Shown: positions 28,036 to 37,172 of the stretch, piece by piece
Numbering within the stretch: position 1 is the stretch's first letter
How the letters are laid out: every line of letters starts with the position of its first letter
From: Burkholderiaceae bacterium
GTDB taxonomy: Bacteria; Pseudomonadota; Gammaproteobacteria; Burkholderiales; Burkholderiaceae
Assembly (NCBI GenBank): GCA_028871175.1
Contig: JAGWNU010000004.1
Location: 1 to 54,386 of the forward strand
Direction of reading: 5' to 3'
DNA: 54,386 nt
Notes under the pieces: model-generated
Seen by the model: only the letters and a program-made list of their open reading frames with translations
What the model was told of the DNA's origin: nothing
Database searches by the model: none
Made by a program: the position numbers and the translations under genes

Positions 28036-28787
28036 AGCTGCCTCGACAGGTTCAGCACGGCTTGCGTGCTGGCGCCGTTGGGCACGAACGCCGCATCCAG
28101 CTTGTAGCCTTCCTTCTGCAGTGCCATGCCGTAGCCGCGGCGACCTGTGCCGGTGGACTTGCCCAGCGCCTGCGCGCTGGACAGCACGCGCCATCCGGCA
28201 GCCTGCACATTGGCGAGATAGCTGTCGCGGGCGCGCGCCGCGCTGCCGCTCAACTGCACGACCACCGTGCGGCCCACGGCCATCGGATCTCGGCTGACCA
28301 CATCGGAGAGGACCTTGCCGCCAAGCGGCAGCGGCAACGCTGCCGAGCCGACGTCGGTGGGCGTGTCCATCTTGCGCAAGCGCATCGCGCTGTACACGCC
28401 GGCTGCCATGCCGCGCGGGTCGGGCTGCGCCGGCATCTGAAGGACGTAGCTGCACTCGCCGTCAGTCGCCGTGACGATCCACCCCTTGTGGTTGTGCACA
28501 CCCCGCGACGGGATGCCGGCGTCGTCCCAGTAGGCCTTGTAGCGGCGGACCACATCGCCGGGCGTGTTGCGGTAGCTGACCGTCATGACGGCCAGCGGCA
28601 TGCCGTCGACCACCGTATCCTGGCTGATCCAGGCGCCAACGTCGGGGCGCAGCGGCATGCGGGCGCACTGACTTGCCGCGCTGCTGGCGGCGTTGGCAAG
28701 GCCGGTCGCGCTCAGGCAACCCAGGACGGTCAGCCAGCAGAACAGGATCGATGGTTGCGCGATGCGGTCGCGGAGTGTGTTGGCCAT
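28032..28787 (-). CDS. Hypothetical exported protein in the Tad-like locus
   Basis: Product of 251 aa with a signal peptide or N-terminal anchor (about residues 10-35, ending ATGLANAASS). The mature part has a Cys near its start and another in DGECSYVL; I recognise no family. Several segments suggest alternating beta strands and helices. Its ATG lies one base after the stop of the TadE/G-like gene upstream, and its stop overlaps the small Flp-like gene, so it is translated with the pilus genes and is likely periplasmic. Confidence 0.7.
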   Translation of the reverse strand: MANTLRDRIAQPSILFCWLTVLGCLSATGLANAASSAASQCARMPLRPDVGAWISQDTVVDGMPLAVMTVSYRNTPGDVVRRYKAYWDDAGIPSRGVHNHKGWIVTATDGECSYVLQMPAQPDPRGMAAGVYSAMRLRKMDTPTDVGSAALPLPLGGKVLSDVVSRDPMAVGRTVVVQLSGSAARARDSYLANVQAAGWRVLSSAQALGKSTGTGRRGYGMALQKEGYKLDAAFVPNGASTQAVLNLSRQL

Positions 28788-28788
28788 G

Positions 28789-29607
28789 CTATTGCCCCAG
28801 TCGATCGGCAGGCACCACATCGGGGGCGATCTTGCCCAGGTCCAGACCGAGGATGTCGGGTGCGAACCAGGCCAGGACATCAAGCGCGACCCCTCCCATG
28901 AGGCCGGCTTTCTTGACGGGCGTGGCATTGCTGACCTGTGCCAGCGTGCCGCTGGAACCATCAGGCGTCCATCCATTCGTCAGCAGGACGTGCTTGTCGC
29001 TGGCGGTGAAGCCGCTCCAGCCTGGCCACAATTGCCGAAGGGTGTCGCTGGAGTTGGCGACGCTCAGGCTCACAAGTGCCGTCTGCTCGTTGTTTGTCGG
29101 CAAATCGAACCCGACGCCGACGGTGCCGCCGGCATCCAGTGCCGCCACCGCCGTGTCGAGCGGGGTGCTGGTGCCACTGCGGCTCGTGCTGAGCTGGATG
29201 TCGTCGTAGCTCGCCAGCAGGTCGCCTCCGGCAATGTCGTGCCACATCGGAACACCGCCCGCCGGCAACGAGGCGCGGGTGCCATCGTCGGCGTGCAGCC
29301 TGGGATCGTCATGGCCGAGCACACGTTGCACCATCTCGCTGCGGATGGCTTCGGGCTGCTTGGTGCGGGACATGCCGTACTGGTTCCAGGCAGCATCGTC
29401 CAGGTACACGGTGCGCTCCCATGCAGCGTAGCGGCCGGCCATCAGCGTCTTGTTCCGCACATCGCTCAGCCGGCCCAGCATCGCCATGGCCAGGAAGAGC
29501 AGCACCAGCACGCCACCGGCCACAGCCGCCAGTTCGACGATTGCCTGGCCGCGCTGCCGGCGGAGGGCGCTGCGGCTTCGGTTGCAGGAGGTCGGTCGAT
29601 TCATCAC
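28789..29607 (-). CDS. TadE/TadG-like pseudopilin protein
   Basis: Product of 272 aa with the N-terminal pattern RRQRG20 / QAIVEL and a hydrophobic helix (about 26-45). This is the TadE-like class with Glu at +5. The large periplasmic part shows no motif I recognise beyond that. The start overlaps the upstream TadG-like gene (ATGATGA context), and the next gene begins 1 bp after the stop. It is likely a minor pilin or envelope component of the apparatus. Confidence 0.75.
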   Translation of the reverse strand: MMNRPTSCNRSRSALRRQRGQAIVELAAVAGGVLVLLFLAMAMLGRLSDVRNKTLMAGRYAAWERTVYLDDAAWNQYGMSRTKQPEAIRSEMVQRVLGHDDPRLHADDGTRASLPAGGVPMWHDIAGGDLLASYDDIQLSTSRSGTSTPLDTAVAALDAGGTVGVGFDLPTNNEQTALVSLSVANSSDTLRQLWPGWSGFTASDKHVLLTNGWTPDGSSGTLAQVSNATPVKKAGLMGGVALDVLAWFAPDILGLDLGKIAPDVVPADRLGQ

Positions 29608-31136
29608 GGCGCTCCTGCGGCTTGTGCCACGGCGGCGGCTTCGAGGTCGGTGGTGGAGGTATCGACCAGGGATGGCTGCCAGTACGGGCTGAACAGGCTC
29701 GGGTATTCGAACCGATTGTCGCCACGGCGCCAGGCCGCCGCGTTCAGCAGGCTGCCGGGGCCGCCCGTGCTGCGCGGGCGGATGAAGTAAGCGCTGGCGC
29801 TGGACAGCGCACGCAGTTCGCTGGATGGGGCGGCGTCTTCCAACTGGGTTCGCCCGACGCCAACTTGCATGGCTTGGGTTGTGCGGGCGGTGTCGACGCT
29901 GCGCTTGACCTGCAACGTGATCGTCGGCGCGCGGTTGAAGTTGGCATCGCCCGGCGCTGCCTTTTTCGGATCACTCAAATCGTAGTAAGGCTGCAAGCCC
30001 GCGCGGCTCGAGTTGTCGAGCGATGAGCCGGGGCCTGCCTCGTATTGCAGGAACGCCGCGATGGCTGCCGCGCTGACGAGTGTGTCGCCGATATTCCCGG
30101 TGTTGCGATAGCCGCTGGTGCCGGAATAGCTGCTGCCGGGGCCATTGGCGGCGCCGCCGCGCCCCAAGGATTCGAGGATCGGAAGATCAAAACCGACCGG
30201 CCCCAGTGGGGTGGCCCAGATGCAGATCAGGTTGCCGACGGCTGCTGTCGCATCGAGGGCTTCCCAGCCCGAGAGGTCCGGGCGCAACTGCGTGGCGCCA
30301 GAGTGCGGCTCGCCAACGAGCATGAAGCTGAACACCGAACCGACACAGCCTTTCTCGGCTGTACTGGCCACGGTCGGGGTGCGGATCTTGTCGCGTTCCG
30401 GCACAAAGTCATCGAGCGTGTCCTTGTCCGTGACCACGTCGGCGAAGCGGTCCGCGCCGCTACCGCCGCTACCTGCTTGCTGCTTTGGATCCGTGCGCGT
30501 GACGTAGTTCTTCCAGGCGAACAGCTTCGGGGCCCCGAGGGTCGCCATATAACCCTCGTCGGCCGTCGTGTGAGGCTCGTTGGCTTGTGCCACCTGGTTG
30601 GCCACCAACGGATAGGAGGCAAGCGTGGCCAGGCGGTAGGTGTGCTGTGCTGTAGAAAGTGACCAGTTCAGGAGGTCCAGGCCCTTCACTACCGTCGGTG
30701 CGATGGAGTCGATGGTCGACTTGAGTGGGGTGATCATGGCGCGGGCCGTCTGCTTGGGCAGATCCCACTCGACCTCGCCCAGATCGGCAAACACGTCGAT
30801 TTCTGTGTCGACCACGTGATCCGACTGCGCGGTCTCGCTGACTTCGTCGATCCACGACTTCAGGCTCAGTACCTGGGCGACGGCCGCCTGGTTGGCCACC
30901 ATGGCGCGGTTGGTATACGCGCTGAAGTTGTAGTCGCGCGCCTGCAATACGGCCACGCTGTAGGCGGTTGCGTCTGCGGTGTTCTGGAGTTTCGTCTTCG
31001 CGCTGGTCAGCTGAGACGCATTGAATGCCGTGAAGAGGGCGAGGCCCCCGACGGCCAGAAAGATGAGGGCGAAGGCCAGCGCCTGCCCTCGCTGCCGGGC
31101 AAGCGCGGCCTTGCCATGAAGGCAAGGCTTGCGCAT
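29604..31136 (-). CDS. tadG: TadG-like pilus assembly protein
   Basis: Product of 510 aa. The basic N-terminus ends in RQRG17-QALAFAL, followed by a single hydrophobic helix (about 18-40). Then comes the TadG_N-type segment with TKLQNTADATAYSVAVLQARD, characteristic of Flp pilus assembly TadG-like N-terminal domains (membrane helix followed by an Asp-Ala repeat). Unlike TadE, the +5 residue is Phe, so it may not be processed. No von Willebrand domain is evident in the long periplasmic part. It lies 19 bp downstream of the pilin gene. Confidence 0.78.
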   Translation of the reverse strand: MRKPCLHGKAALARQRGQALAFALIFLAVGGLALFTAFNASQLTSAKTKLQNTADATAYSVAVLQARDYNFSAYTNRAMVANQAAVAQVLSLKSWIDEVSETAQSDHVVDTEIDVFADLGEVEWDLPKQTARAMITPLKSTIDSIAPTVVKGLDLLNWSLSTAQHTYRLATLASYPLVANQVAQANEPHTTADEGYMATLGAPKLFAWKNYVTRTDPKQQAGSGGSGADRFADVVTDKDTLDDFVPERDKIRTPTVASTAEKGCVGSVFSFMLVGEPHSGATQLRPDLSGWEALDATAAVGNLICIWATPLGPVGFDLPILESLGRGGAANGPGSSYSGTSGYRNTGNIGDTLVSAAAIAAFLQYEAGPGSSLDNSSRAGLQPYYDLSDPKKAAPGDANFNRAPTITLQVKRSVDTARTTQAMQVGVGRTQLEDAAPSSELRALSSASAYFIRPRSTGGPGSLLNAAAWRRGDNRFEYPSLFSPYWQPSLVDTSTTDLEAAAVAQAAGAP

Positions 31137-31155
31137 GGGGTCGGCACAGGTTGGC

Positions 31156-31443
31156 TTAGTTGCCCGTGTCGTTGCCGACGTTGAAGTTGTTCAGGCCCTT
31201 GCCTTGGTTGGCCTTGTTCGTCGCTTGCCCGGAGTCCTGGCCCGCGCGGTTGATGTTGTTCTGCGACTCGCTTGTCTTCCCCGACATTTCTGACGCGAGG
31301 GCGGCGGTCTGGTGGCGGATCGTCTGGCCGAACATGGCGTACACGCCGATGGCTGACACGGCGATCAGGGCAACGATGATGATGTATTCCGTCATGCCTT
31401 GCCCCTTCTGGCGGGCGCGGCTGCGCAGCTTTGCGAATGTCAT
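31156..31443 (-). CDS. flp: Flp-type major pilin candidate
   Basis: Product of 95 aa with a 14-residue basic leader ending in Gly, then QGMTEYIIIVALIAVSAIGVYAMF. This fits the Flp prepilin pattern G/XXXXEY and its hydrophobic helix. The C-terminal half is Gln/Asn/Gly-rich and probably exposed; mature length (81) is larger than classical Flp (about 50-60). An AAGGAG site lies 5 bp before the ATG at 31443. It is the first gene of the minus-strand locus, the usual place for flp. Confidence 0.85.
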   Translation of the reverse strand: MTFAKLRSRARQKGQGMTEYIIIVALIAVSAIGVYAMFGQTIRHQTAALASEMSGKTSESQNNINRAGQDSGQATNKANQGKGLNNFNVGNDTGN

Positions 31444-31832
31444 AACAACTCCTTCCGTTTGAGCGGGCGAATAAGGTCGCGCCTCAGAAAGGCCATGCGG
31501 CCCGAATAAGCTGGCCATGCAAAAGGCCCCACTGGTCAGCGGGCGGAATAGTAGCAGCGCGAGAAATATGCCAGAAGCGAAATAGTTTCTACGTTTTAAT
31601 GATTATTGAAATGACGTCATCGCGGTTGCGGTTTAATATCGCACGCATTACCCTTCGCGCGAAGCTTGCGTTATCTCGCACGAGACAACATAAATGTTAC
31701 AGGCGTGTGGACGTTCCGACGGGAGGCGGCGTAAAGGCTGAAGGGGGGCGGCCCGTCACACGAGATGGGAGCGCGCGGCGAGCCATGACGGGTCCGGGCT
31801 CGGATATGTGTTGTACTTCATAAGAAACAAAA
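31444..31832. other. AT-richer divergent regulatory region between flp and the ArsR-like gene
   Basis: A 389-bp gene-free stretch, visibly richer in A/T than its surroundings from about 31550 on. It must hold the promoters of the pilus locus (minus) and the ArsR-like gene (plus). I see no strong sigma-70 or correctly spaced sigma-54 site; TACTAT read on the minus strand near 31546-31551 is only a weak -10 candidate. Confidence 0.5.
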
Positions 31833-32138
31833 ATGAACCGAATCGATATCAAAAGCGCAGCAGAAGTATTGGGCGCTTTGGCGCACGAAAACAGGTTGAA
31901 GATATTTCTTTTGTTGGTCGAATCAGGACCGGATGGAATTTCGGCGGGTGTTATTTCCGCATCCTCTGACTTAACTCCATCCTCGGTGACATTTCATTTG
32001 AAGGAGTTATCAAGAACGGGTTTGGTGAAAAGCCGGCAGCAAGGGCGCTTTGTTATTTACTCAGCGACGTGCAAATATATTGCGCCGATCCTGGAATTTC
32101 TACATAGCAAGTGCGCGTCGTTGAGCGCGGACTGCTGA
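31833..32138 (+). CDS. Small ArsR-like winged-helix regulator
   Basis: Product of 101 aa with an ArsR-family winged helix: LGALAHENRLKIFLLLVESG (helices 1-2), SDLTPSSVTFHLKELSRTGL (recognition helix) and QQGRFVIYSA (wing). The metal-binding ELCVCDL motif of classical ArsR is absent; cysteines occur only at the C-terminus (CKY, KCASLSADC). Base composition is clearly AT-richer than the neighbouring genes, suggesting acquisition from elsewhere. It is divergent from the pilus locus and could control it. The ligand is unknown. Confidence 0.78.
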   Translation: MNRIDIKSAAEVLGALAHENRLKIFLLLVESGPDGISAGVISASSDLTPSSVTFHLKELSRTGLVKSRQQGRFVIYSATCKYIAPILEFLHSKCASLSADC

Positions 32139-32828
32139 GCCGACTCCCGCCATCTTCGGTGCCGCCTCGTCCGGCGGGTCGAGCCATCCGCTGATGGCTC
32201 CCTACCAAAGTAGGGTGCTCATTTCATTACTCACCGGATTCTTTAATCTGATACCCCCCATATGGAGGGGTTTGCCAGGGGTGCTGGCCGTTAGTCGAGG
32301 CGAGCGGCCCATGCAAGTCGTCTTACTGAGGTTTGGAGGCGAACGTTTGCCTCCGACAGGAGAATTATTCTTATTTTCTCCACAAGCCGATTGTTTGATC
32401 CCTATTGTTATATTTTGTTACGTGGCGTCGGCAGTTTGAAAATGACCGGCAACCGTCGAAGCCGACAGAAATGTTCGTCCGAGTCTGTCAAACAGAAAAC
32501 GGCTTCGCCAACGCTTTGTGGCAACGCCGCGGCTCGGGTGTGACAGTCTCAGCAGCGTCCCCATGAGGCGCGGATGGCGTACTGGCGCCCTTTGCGGGGT
32601 GCAGCGTTGCTATGTCGCTGCGTTCCGGTGTGGGGCGTCACTATGCTTTCGTCGACACAACAAAACCTGGCCGCATAAATGAGGAGGCAATTTAGAGGGT
32701 TTGACCTAATTGGCTGGGATGATTATTCAAAAGAACTAGTCTCTAAGTTGTAATTGCTGATTCTGGTGATAAAAAAACCCGCGATTGACGCGGGTTTTTC
32801 TTGGGGGCGCGGGCTGCCGTGCGTGGAC
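32139..32828. other. Gene-free region of about 690 bp with hairpins and palindromes
   Basis: No convincing gene. It holds a perfect GAGCCATC/GATGGCTC hairpin with a 4-base loop (32181-32200), directly followed by CCCTAC-CAAA-GTAGGG (32200-32215), and an imperfect palindrome around CCATATGG (32254-32269). A possible 81-codon frame at 32194-32439 lacks a ribosome binding site and starts inside the first hairpin. The right end carries the pckG terminator. Composition is mixed and AT-richer in its first part. Confidence 0.55.
32771..32801 (-). terminator. pckG: Intrinsic terminator of pckG
   Basis: AAACCCGCG (32775-32783) pairs with CGCGGGTTT (32789-32797); read on the minus strand the stem is followed by a run of seven T. 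It lies 28 bp after the pckG stop. The plus-strand side also has a T-run, so it may act in both directions. Confidence 0.85.
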
Positions 32829-34697
32829 TCAGTTGCCCAACCTTCCCTCCAGCCGTGCTTTCGCCTCGGGCAACGCCTGGGGCAGGCGGTGTGCCAGTTG
32901 CGTGAACAGTTCGTCGTGCAGCGCGAGTTCAAGCTTCCAGGCGACCACGTCCAGCGAGATCACCTTCTCGAACTGTTCGACCGTAAAGTCCAGCCCTTCC
33001 CAGCTCAGTTCCTCATAGCGCGGCGAAACGCCGAAGACATGTTCGTCGCCTTCGGCCTGGCCTTCGATGCGGTCGATCATCCACTTGAGCACGCGCATGT
33101 TTTCGCCGAAGCCCGGCCACACGAAGCGGCCGTCTTCGTCCTTGCGGAACCAGTTCACGCAGAAGATCTTGGGCAGCGTCGCACCGCTCTTGGCGAGCTG
33201 TTCGCCAAGCTTCAGCCAGTGCGCGAAGTAGTCGGCCATGTTGTAGCCGCAGAACGGCAGCATGGCGAACGGGTCGCGCCGCACCACGCCTTGCTGGCCG
33301 GCAGCCGCGGCGGTGGTTTCGGAGCCCATCGTGGCGGCCATGTAGACACCTTCGGTCCAGTCGCGGGCCTCGGTGACGAGCGGCACGGTGGTCGAGCGGC
33401 GGCCGCCGAAGATGAATGCGTCGATCGCCACGCCGGCCGGGTTGTCCCATTCCGGGTCGATCGACGGGCATTGCGCGGCCGGCGCCGTGAAACGGGCGTT
33501 CGGGTGCGCTGCCTTGCGGCCGGTCTCCTTGGCGATCGCGGGCGTCCAGTCCTGGCCCTGCCAGTCGGTCAGGTGCGCGGGCGGCGTGTCGGTCATGCCT
33601 TCCCACCATACGTCGCCGTCATCCGTGAGCGCCACGTTGGTGAAGATGACGTTTTCCTTGAGCGTGGCCATCGCGTTGAAGTTGGTCTTCTCGCTCGTAC
33701 CCGGGGCGACACCGAAGTAGCCGGCTTCCGGGTTGATGGCGTACAGCCGTGTCTGGCCGTCGGCGTCCTTGCGGGGTTTGATCCAGGCGATGTCGTCGCC
33801 GATGGTCGTCACCTTCCAGCCGTTGAGGCCGGCCGGCGGGATCAGCATCGCAAAGTTGGTCTTGCCGCAGGCAGACGGGAAGGCTGCCGCAACGTGGTAG
33901 GTCTTGCCTTCCGGCGAGGTCACGCCCAGGATCAGCATGTGCTCGGCCAGCCACCCCTGGTCACGTCCCATGGTGGAGGCAATCCGCAGTGCGAAGCATT
34001 TCTTGCCCAGCAGCGCGTTGCCGCCGTAGCCCGAGCCGAACGACCAGATCTCGCGCGATTCTGGAAAGTGCACGATGTACTTGGTCGGGTTGCACGGCCA
34101 CGCCACGTCCTTCTCGCCGGCAGCCAGTGGCTTGCCGACGGTGTGCACGCACGGCACGAAATCGCCGTCGGTGCCGAGCACGTCGTACACGGCGCGGCCC
34201 ATGCGGGTCATGATGCGCATGTTCACGGCCACGTAAGGGCTGTCCGACAACTCCACGCCGATATGCGCGATCGGCGAGCCCAGCGGGCCCATCGAGAACG
34301 GCACCACATACAGCGTGCGGCCGCGCATGCAGCCATCGAACAGGCCGTTCAGCGTCTGGCGCATCTCGGCCGGGGCGATCCAGTTGTTGGTGGGGCCGGC
34401 GTCTTCCTTCTTTTCCGAGCAGATGAAGGTGCGGTCTTCCACGCGCGCCACATCCGAGGGATCGGACAGCGCCAGGTACGAATTCTTGCGCTTGGCCGGG
34501 TTGAGCCGCTTCATCGTCCCGGCGGCGACCATCTCGGCGCACAGGCGGTCGTATTCCTCCTGCGAGCCATCGCACCAGACGATGCGCTCAGGCCGCGTGA
34601 GCGCCGCCACCTCGCTCACCCACGCGATCAGGCGCGGGTGTTTCACATATTCGGGCACGTTCAATGCAGGCACGCCCTGCATCACGGGTTGATTCAT
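32829..34697 (-). CDS. pckG: GTP-dependent phosphoenolpyruvate carboxykinase
   Basis: Product of 622 aa, the usual size of GTP-type PEP carboxykinase, which converts oxaloacetate and GTP to PEP, GDP and CO2 in gluconeogenesis. Visible signatures are the kinase P-loop [13 protein letters not shown] with its reactive Cys, the preceding [16 protein letters not shown] segment and the metal-site region [10 protein letters not shown]. The ATG at 34697 has a GGAG site about 8 bp upstream, whereas the longer frame starts at TTG without one. It is a single-gene unit with its own terminator. Confidence 0.95.
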   Translation of the reverse strand: MNQPVMQGVPALNVPEYVKHPRLIAWVSEVAALTRPERIVWCDGSQEEYDRLCAEMVAAGTMKRLNPAKRKNSYLALSDPSDVARVEDRTFICSEKKEDAGPTNNWIAPAEMRQTLNGLFDGCMRGRTLYVVPFSMGPLGSPIAHIGVELSDSPYVAVNMRIMTRMGRAVYDVLGTDGDFVPCVHTVGKPLAAGEKDVAWPCNPTKYIVHFPESREIWSFGSGYGGNALLGKKCFALRIASTMGRDQGWLAEHMLILGVTSPEGKTYHVAAAFPSACGKTNFAMLIPPAGLNGWKVTTIGDDIAWIKPRKDADGQTRLYAINPEAGYFGVAPGTSEKTNFNAMATLKENVIFTNVALTDDGDVWWEGMTDTPPAHLTDWQGQDWTPAIAKETGRKAAHPNARFTAPAAQCPSIDPEWDNPAGVAIDAFIFGGRRSTTVPLVTEARDWTEGVYMAATMGSETTAAAAGQQGVVRRDPFAMLPFCGYNMADYFAHWLKLGEQLAKSGATLPKIFCVNWFRKDEDGRFVWPGFGENMRVLKWMIDRIEGQAEGDEHVFGVSPRYEELSWEGLDFTVEQFEKVISLDVVAWKLELALHDELFTQLAHRLPQALPEAKARLEGRLGN

Positions 34698-35107
34698 GAC
34701 CAAAACTCCAATGGAAGTGAAAAAGAAAGCGGAGGCAGATCAATACGGGCGCCGTCCCAGGGGGCCGCAGGTTGGAAAGCGATCGACAGCACAGCGCAGA
34801 CGCGCCGGATCAGCGATTTCCAGGGGGCGGGGCAACGCAGGCGAAAGGTCGGTAGCCGTACTGATTTCACATTCAGTTACAAAGCGGTGCGCCGCCGGAT
34901 CGAGGGTTTTTCCGGGCGGCGGGGGCCGCGTGCGCTAAAGTGACGGGACGTTAAGAACAAGGACTCGTCACCAGCGTGGCTGCGCAATTTGCGTGCCCGC
35001 GGCGGGCAATTCCGAACGTCGCCACGGATTGCCGGGCGACGGGGGAAGGGAAGAATACCACCGCGAGGGATCGCTGTTTTTTGCTGCGCACCATTGTCCG
35101 AAGTGAG
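34698..35107. other. Intergenic region between pckG and the 2-hydroxyacid dehydrogenase gene
   Basis: A 410-bp gene-free stretch between divergent genes. It should carry both promoters. I find no clear -35/-10 pair, repeat or riboswitch-like fold in it. Confidence 0.4.
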
Positions 35108-36142
35108 ATGTCGATGAAGATTGCCGTACTGGACGACTACCAAGACGCCGTTCGCAAGCTGGATTGCTTCAGCCTGCTGCAAGATCACGAAGTCAAAGTA
35201 TTCAACAACACCGTCAAGGGTGTGGGTCAATTGGCCGCACGCGTGGCCGACGTAGAAGCCATCGTGCTGATCCGGGAGCGCACGCGCGTGACGCGTCAGC
35301 TCCTCGACCGCCTGCCCAAGCTCAAGATCATCAGCCAGACGGGCCGCGTGTCGCGCGATTCAGGCAGCCATATCGACCTGGATGCGTGTACCGACAAGGG
35401 CGTGGTCGTGCTGGAGGGCAAGGGCTCGCCGGTGGCGCCAGCCGAATTGACCTGGGCGCTGGTGATGGCGGCGCAGCGCCGGATTCCGCAATACGTGGCG
35501 AGCCTCAAGCACGGCGCCTGGCAGCAGTCGGGGCTGAAGTCCACGACGATGCCGGCCAACTTCGGCATTGGCCGTGTGCTCAAGGGGCAGACGCTGGGGA
35601 TTTTCGGCTACGGCAAGATCGGCCAGCTTGTGGCCGGCTATGGCCGTGCCTTCGGGATGAACGTGCTGGTCTGGGGGCGCGAGGGTTCGCTGGAGCGCGC
35701 CCGCGCCGACGGCTTTGCCGTGGCCGATTCGAAGGACGCGCTGTTCGAGCAGTCTGATGTGCTGTCCGTCCACCTGCGCCTGAATGATGAGACGCGCGGC
35801 ATCGTGACGGTGGCCGACCTTACGCGCATGAAGCCGACGGCGCTCTTCGTGAATACCAGCCGCGCTGAGCTGGTGGAGGAAAACGGCCTGGTGACCGCGC
35901 TCAACCGCGGACGCCCCGGGATGGCCGCCATCGACGTGTTTGAAACGGAACCCATCCTGCAGGGCCACACCCTGCTGCGCATGGAGAACTGCATCTGTAC
36001 GCCGCACATAGGCTACGTCGAACGCGAAAGCTATGAGATGTACTTCGGCTTTGCGTTCCAGAACATCCTCGATGTGCTCCAGGGCAACGTCGACAGCGTG
36101 GTCAACCCGACGGCGCTGGCGCCCGCGCTGATCCGCGCATAA
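35108..36142 (+). CDS. D-2-hydroxyacid dehydrogenase family protein
   Basis: Product of 344 aa of the D-isomer-specific 2-hydroxyacid dehydrogenase family. The NAD-binding motif is GIFGYGKIGQLVAGYG near residue 155. The catalytic Arg is in NTSRAELV, the Glu in AIDVFETEP and the His in CTPHIGYVE. The start MSMKIAVLDDYQD is typical of phosphoglycerate dehydrogenase-like subfamily members. The substrate is not determined; true SerA usually has an ACT domain, which is absent. Either ATG 35108 or 35114 may be used; AAGTGAG is the only candidate site. Confidence 0.82.
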   Translation: MSMKIAVLDDYQDAVRKLDCFSLLQDHEVKVFNNTVKGVGQLAARVADVEAIVLIRERTRVTRQLLDRLPKLKIISQTGRVSRDSGSHIDLDACTDKGVVVLEGKGSPVAPAELTWALVMAAQRRIPQYVASLKHGAWQQSGLKSTTMPANFGIGRVLKGQTLGIFGYGKIGQLVAGYGRAFGMNVLVWGREGSLERARADGFAVADSKDALFEQSDVLSVHLRLNDETRGIVTVADLTRMKPTALFVNTSRAELVEENGLVTALNRGRPGMAAIDVFETEPILQGHTLLRMENCICTPHIGYVERESYEMYFGFAFQNILDVLQGNVDSVVNPTALAPALIRA

Positions 36143-36173
36143 TGCCAGACGCTCTGTCCGTCGTTTCCGTCAA

Positions 36174-37064
36174 TCAAGCCGCGCTGCGCAGTTGCGGCTG
36201 ATTGGCGCCCGCGCCGTCGAAGCGGAAGCTGTCCATCGCCAGCGAACCGTAGGTCACCGTATCGACCACGTGCTGCGCCTGCACGCCGCCCGGCGTGGCT
36301 TGGCCCGGCTGACCCATGGCGGCACCCAGTGCCACGTACAGCGGCATCAGGTGCTCGTCGGTCGGGTGGGCATGCGCGGCATGCGGGGCTTGCGCGCGGT
36401 AGTCGCAGAAGGCGGCGAAGTCGCCGGTGCGGATGCCGTCGGTCATGGCCTCCATCATCCATTCGCGGAAGGCCGTCACCCAAGGCTCGACCGGCACGCC
36501 GTGCTGCGCCATGCCGGGGCCCCGCATCAGCGCGCGCAGGTTGTGGGTGAAACTGCCCGAGCCGATGATCAGCACACCCTCGTCGCGCAACGGTGCGAGG
36601 GTGCGCCCCATTCCCATCTGGCACGCCGGCGACAGGCCGGGCATCAGCGACACCTGGACCACCGGGATCGTCGCCTCTGGAAACATCATCATCAGCGGGA
36701 TCCACGCGCCGTGGTCCAGCGGCTGGCGGGGGTCGAGCACCGTGGAAGCCTGTTCCTCCAGGCCGGGCACGACGCGGCCGTCGATCAGGTCGCGTATGCG
36801 CTCGGCCAGCTCGGGCGCACCGGGCGGCGCGTACTCAAGCGCATAGAGCTGCGGCGGAAAGCCGCCGAAGTCGTGCCATGCCTCCTGCTGTGCGCGGGCG
36901 GTGACGGCGGGGCGGCGGGTCATCCAGTGCGGCGAAACGACGACGATGGCGCGGGGTGCGAGTGCTGACATGTCCTGCCCGAGCGCTGCAAATGCGCGCC
37001 CGACAGGGCCCGGATCGACCGCCAGCATCGGTGACCCATGAGAGAGATAGAGCACGGGAAGCAT
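36174..37064 (-). CDS. Class III extradiol ring-cleavage dioxygenase (DODA/YgiD-type)
   Basis: Product of 296 aa of the 4,5-DOPA dioxygenase extradiol-like family. Metal ligands and active-site His are in LYLSHGSPML (start), VVSPHWMT, DHGAWIPL and GSGSFTHNLRAL. Bacterial YgiD-type enzymes use zinc or iron and cleave catechol-like rings; the physiological substrate here is unknown. The ATG at 37064 follows a CAGGAA site. The gene converges with the dehydrogenase at 35108-36142, with 31 bp between the stops. Confidence 0.85.
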   Translation of the reverse strand: MLPVLYLSHGSPMLAVDPGPVGRAFAALGQDMSALAPRAIVVVSPHWMTRRPAVTARAQQEAWHDFGGFPPQLYALEYAPPGAPELAERIRDLIDGRVVPGLEEQASTVLDPRQPLDHGAWIPLMMMFPEATIPVVQVSLMPGLSPACQMGMGRTLAPLRDEGVLIIGSGSFTHNLRALMRGPGMAQHGVPVEPWVTAFREWMMEAMTDGIRTGDFAAFCDYRAQAPHAAHAHPTDEHLMPLYVALGAAMGQPGQATPGGVQAQHVVDTVTYGSLAMDSFRFDGAGANQPQLRSAA

Positions 37065-37172
37065 GTCAAAATTCCTGAAGTCCTTTTCTGCCATTCTGCG
37101 CCGGCGGCGGGCCGGCGAGTTGTGCAGTTTTGCAGCATGCCATCAGGAAAGTTGAACAAGTGCGCTTGGGCC

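Noticed and set aside
31512..31535. Sigma-54-like sequence (TGGGGCC...TTTTGCA on the minus strand) upstream of flp
   Set aside because: The GG and GC doublets are 10 bp apart instead of 12, so it does not fit a -24/-12 promoter.
32194..32439. Possible 81-codon gene in the AT-richer island
   Set aside because: It starts inside a perfect hairpin, lacks a ribosome binding site and has no recognisable features; conservation would be needed to revive it.
32754..34943. A 729-codon open frame antisense to pckG
   Set aside because: The translation is Arg/His/Val-rich with no family features, and the opposite strand is an intact PEP carboxykinase.
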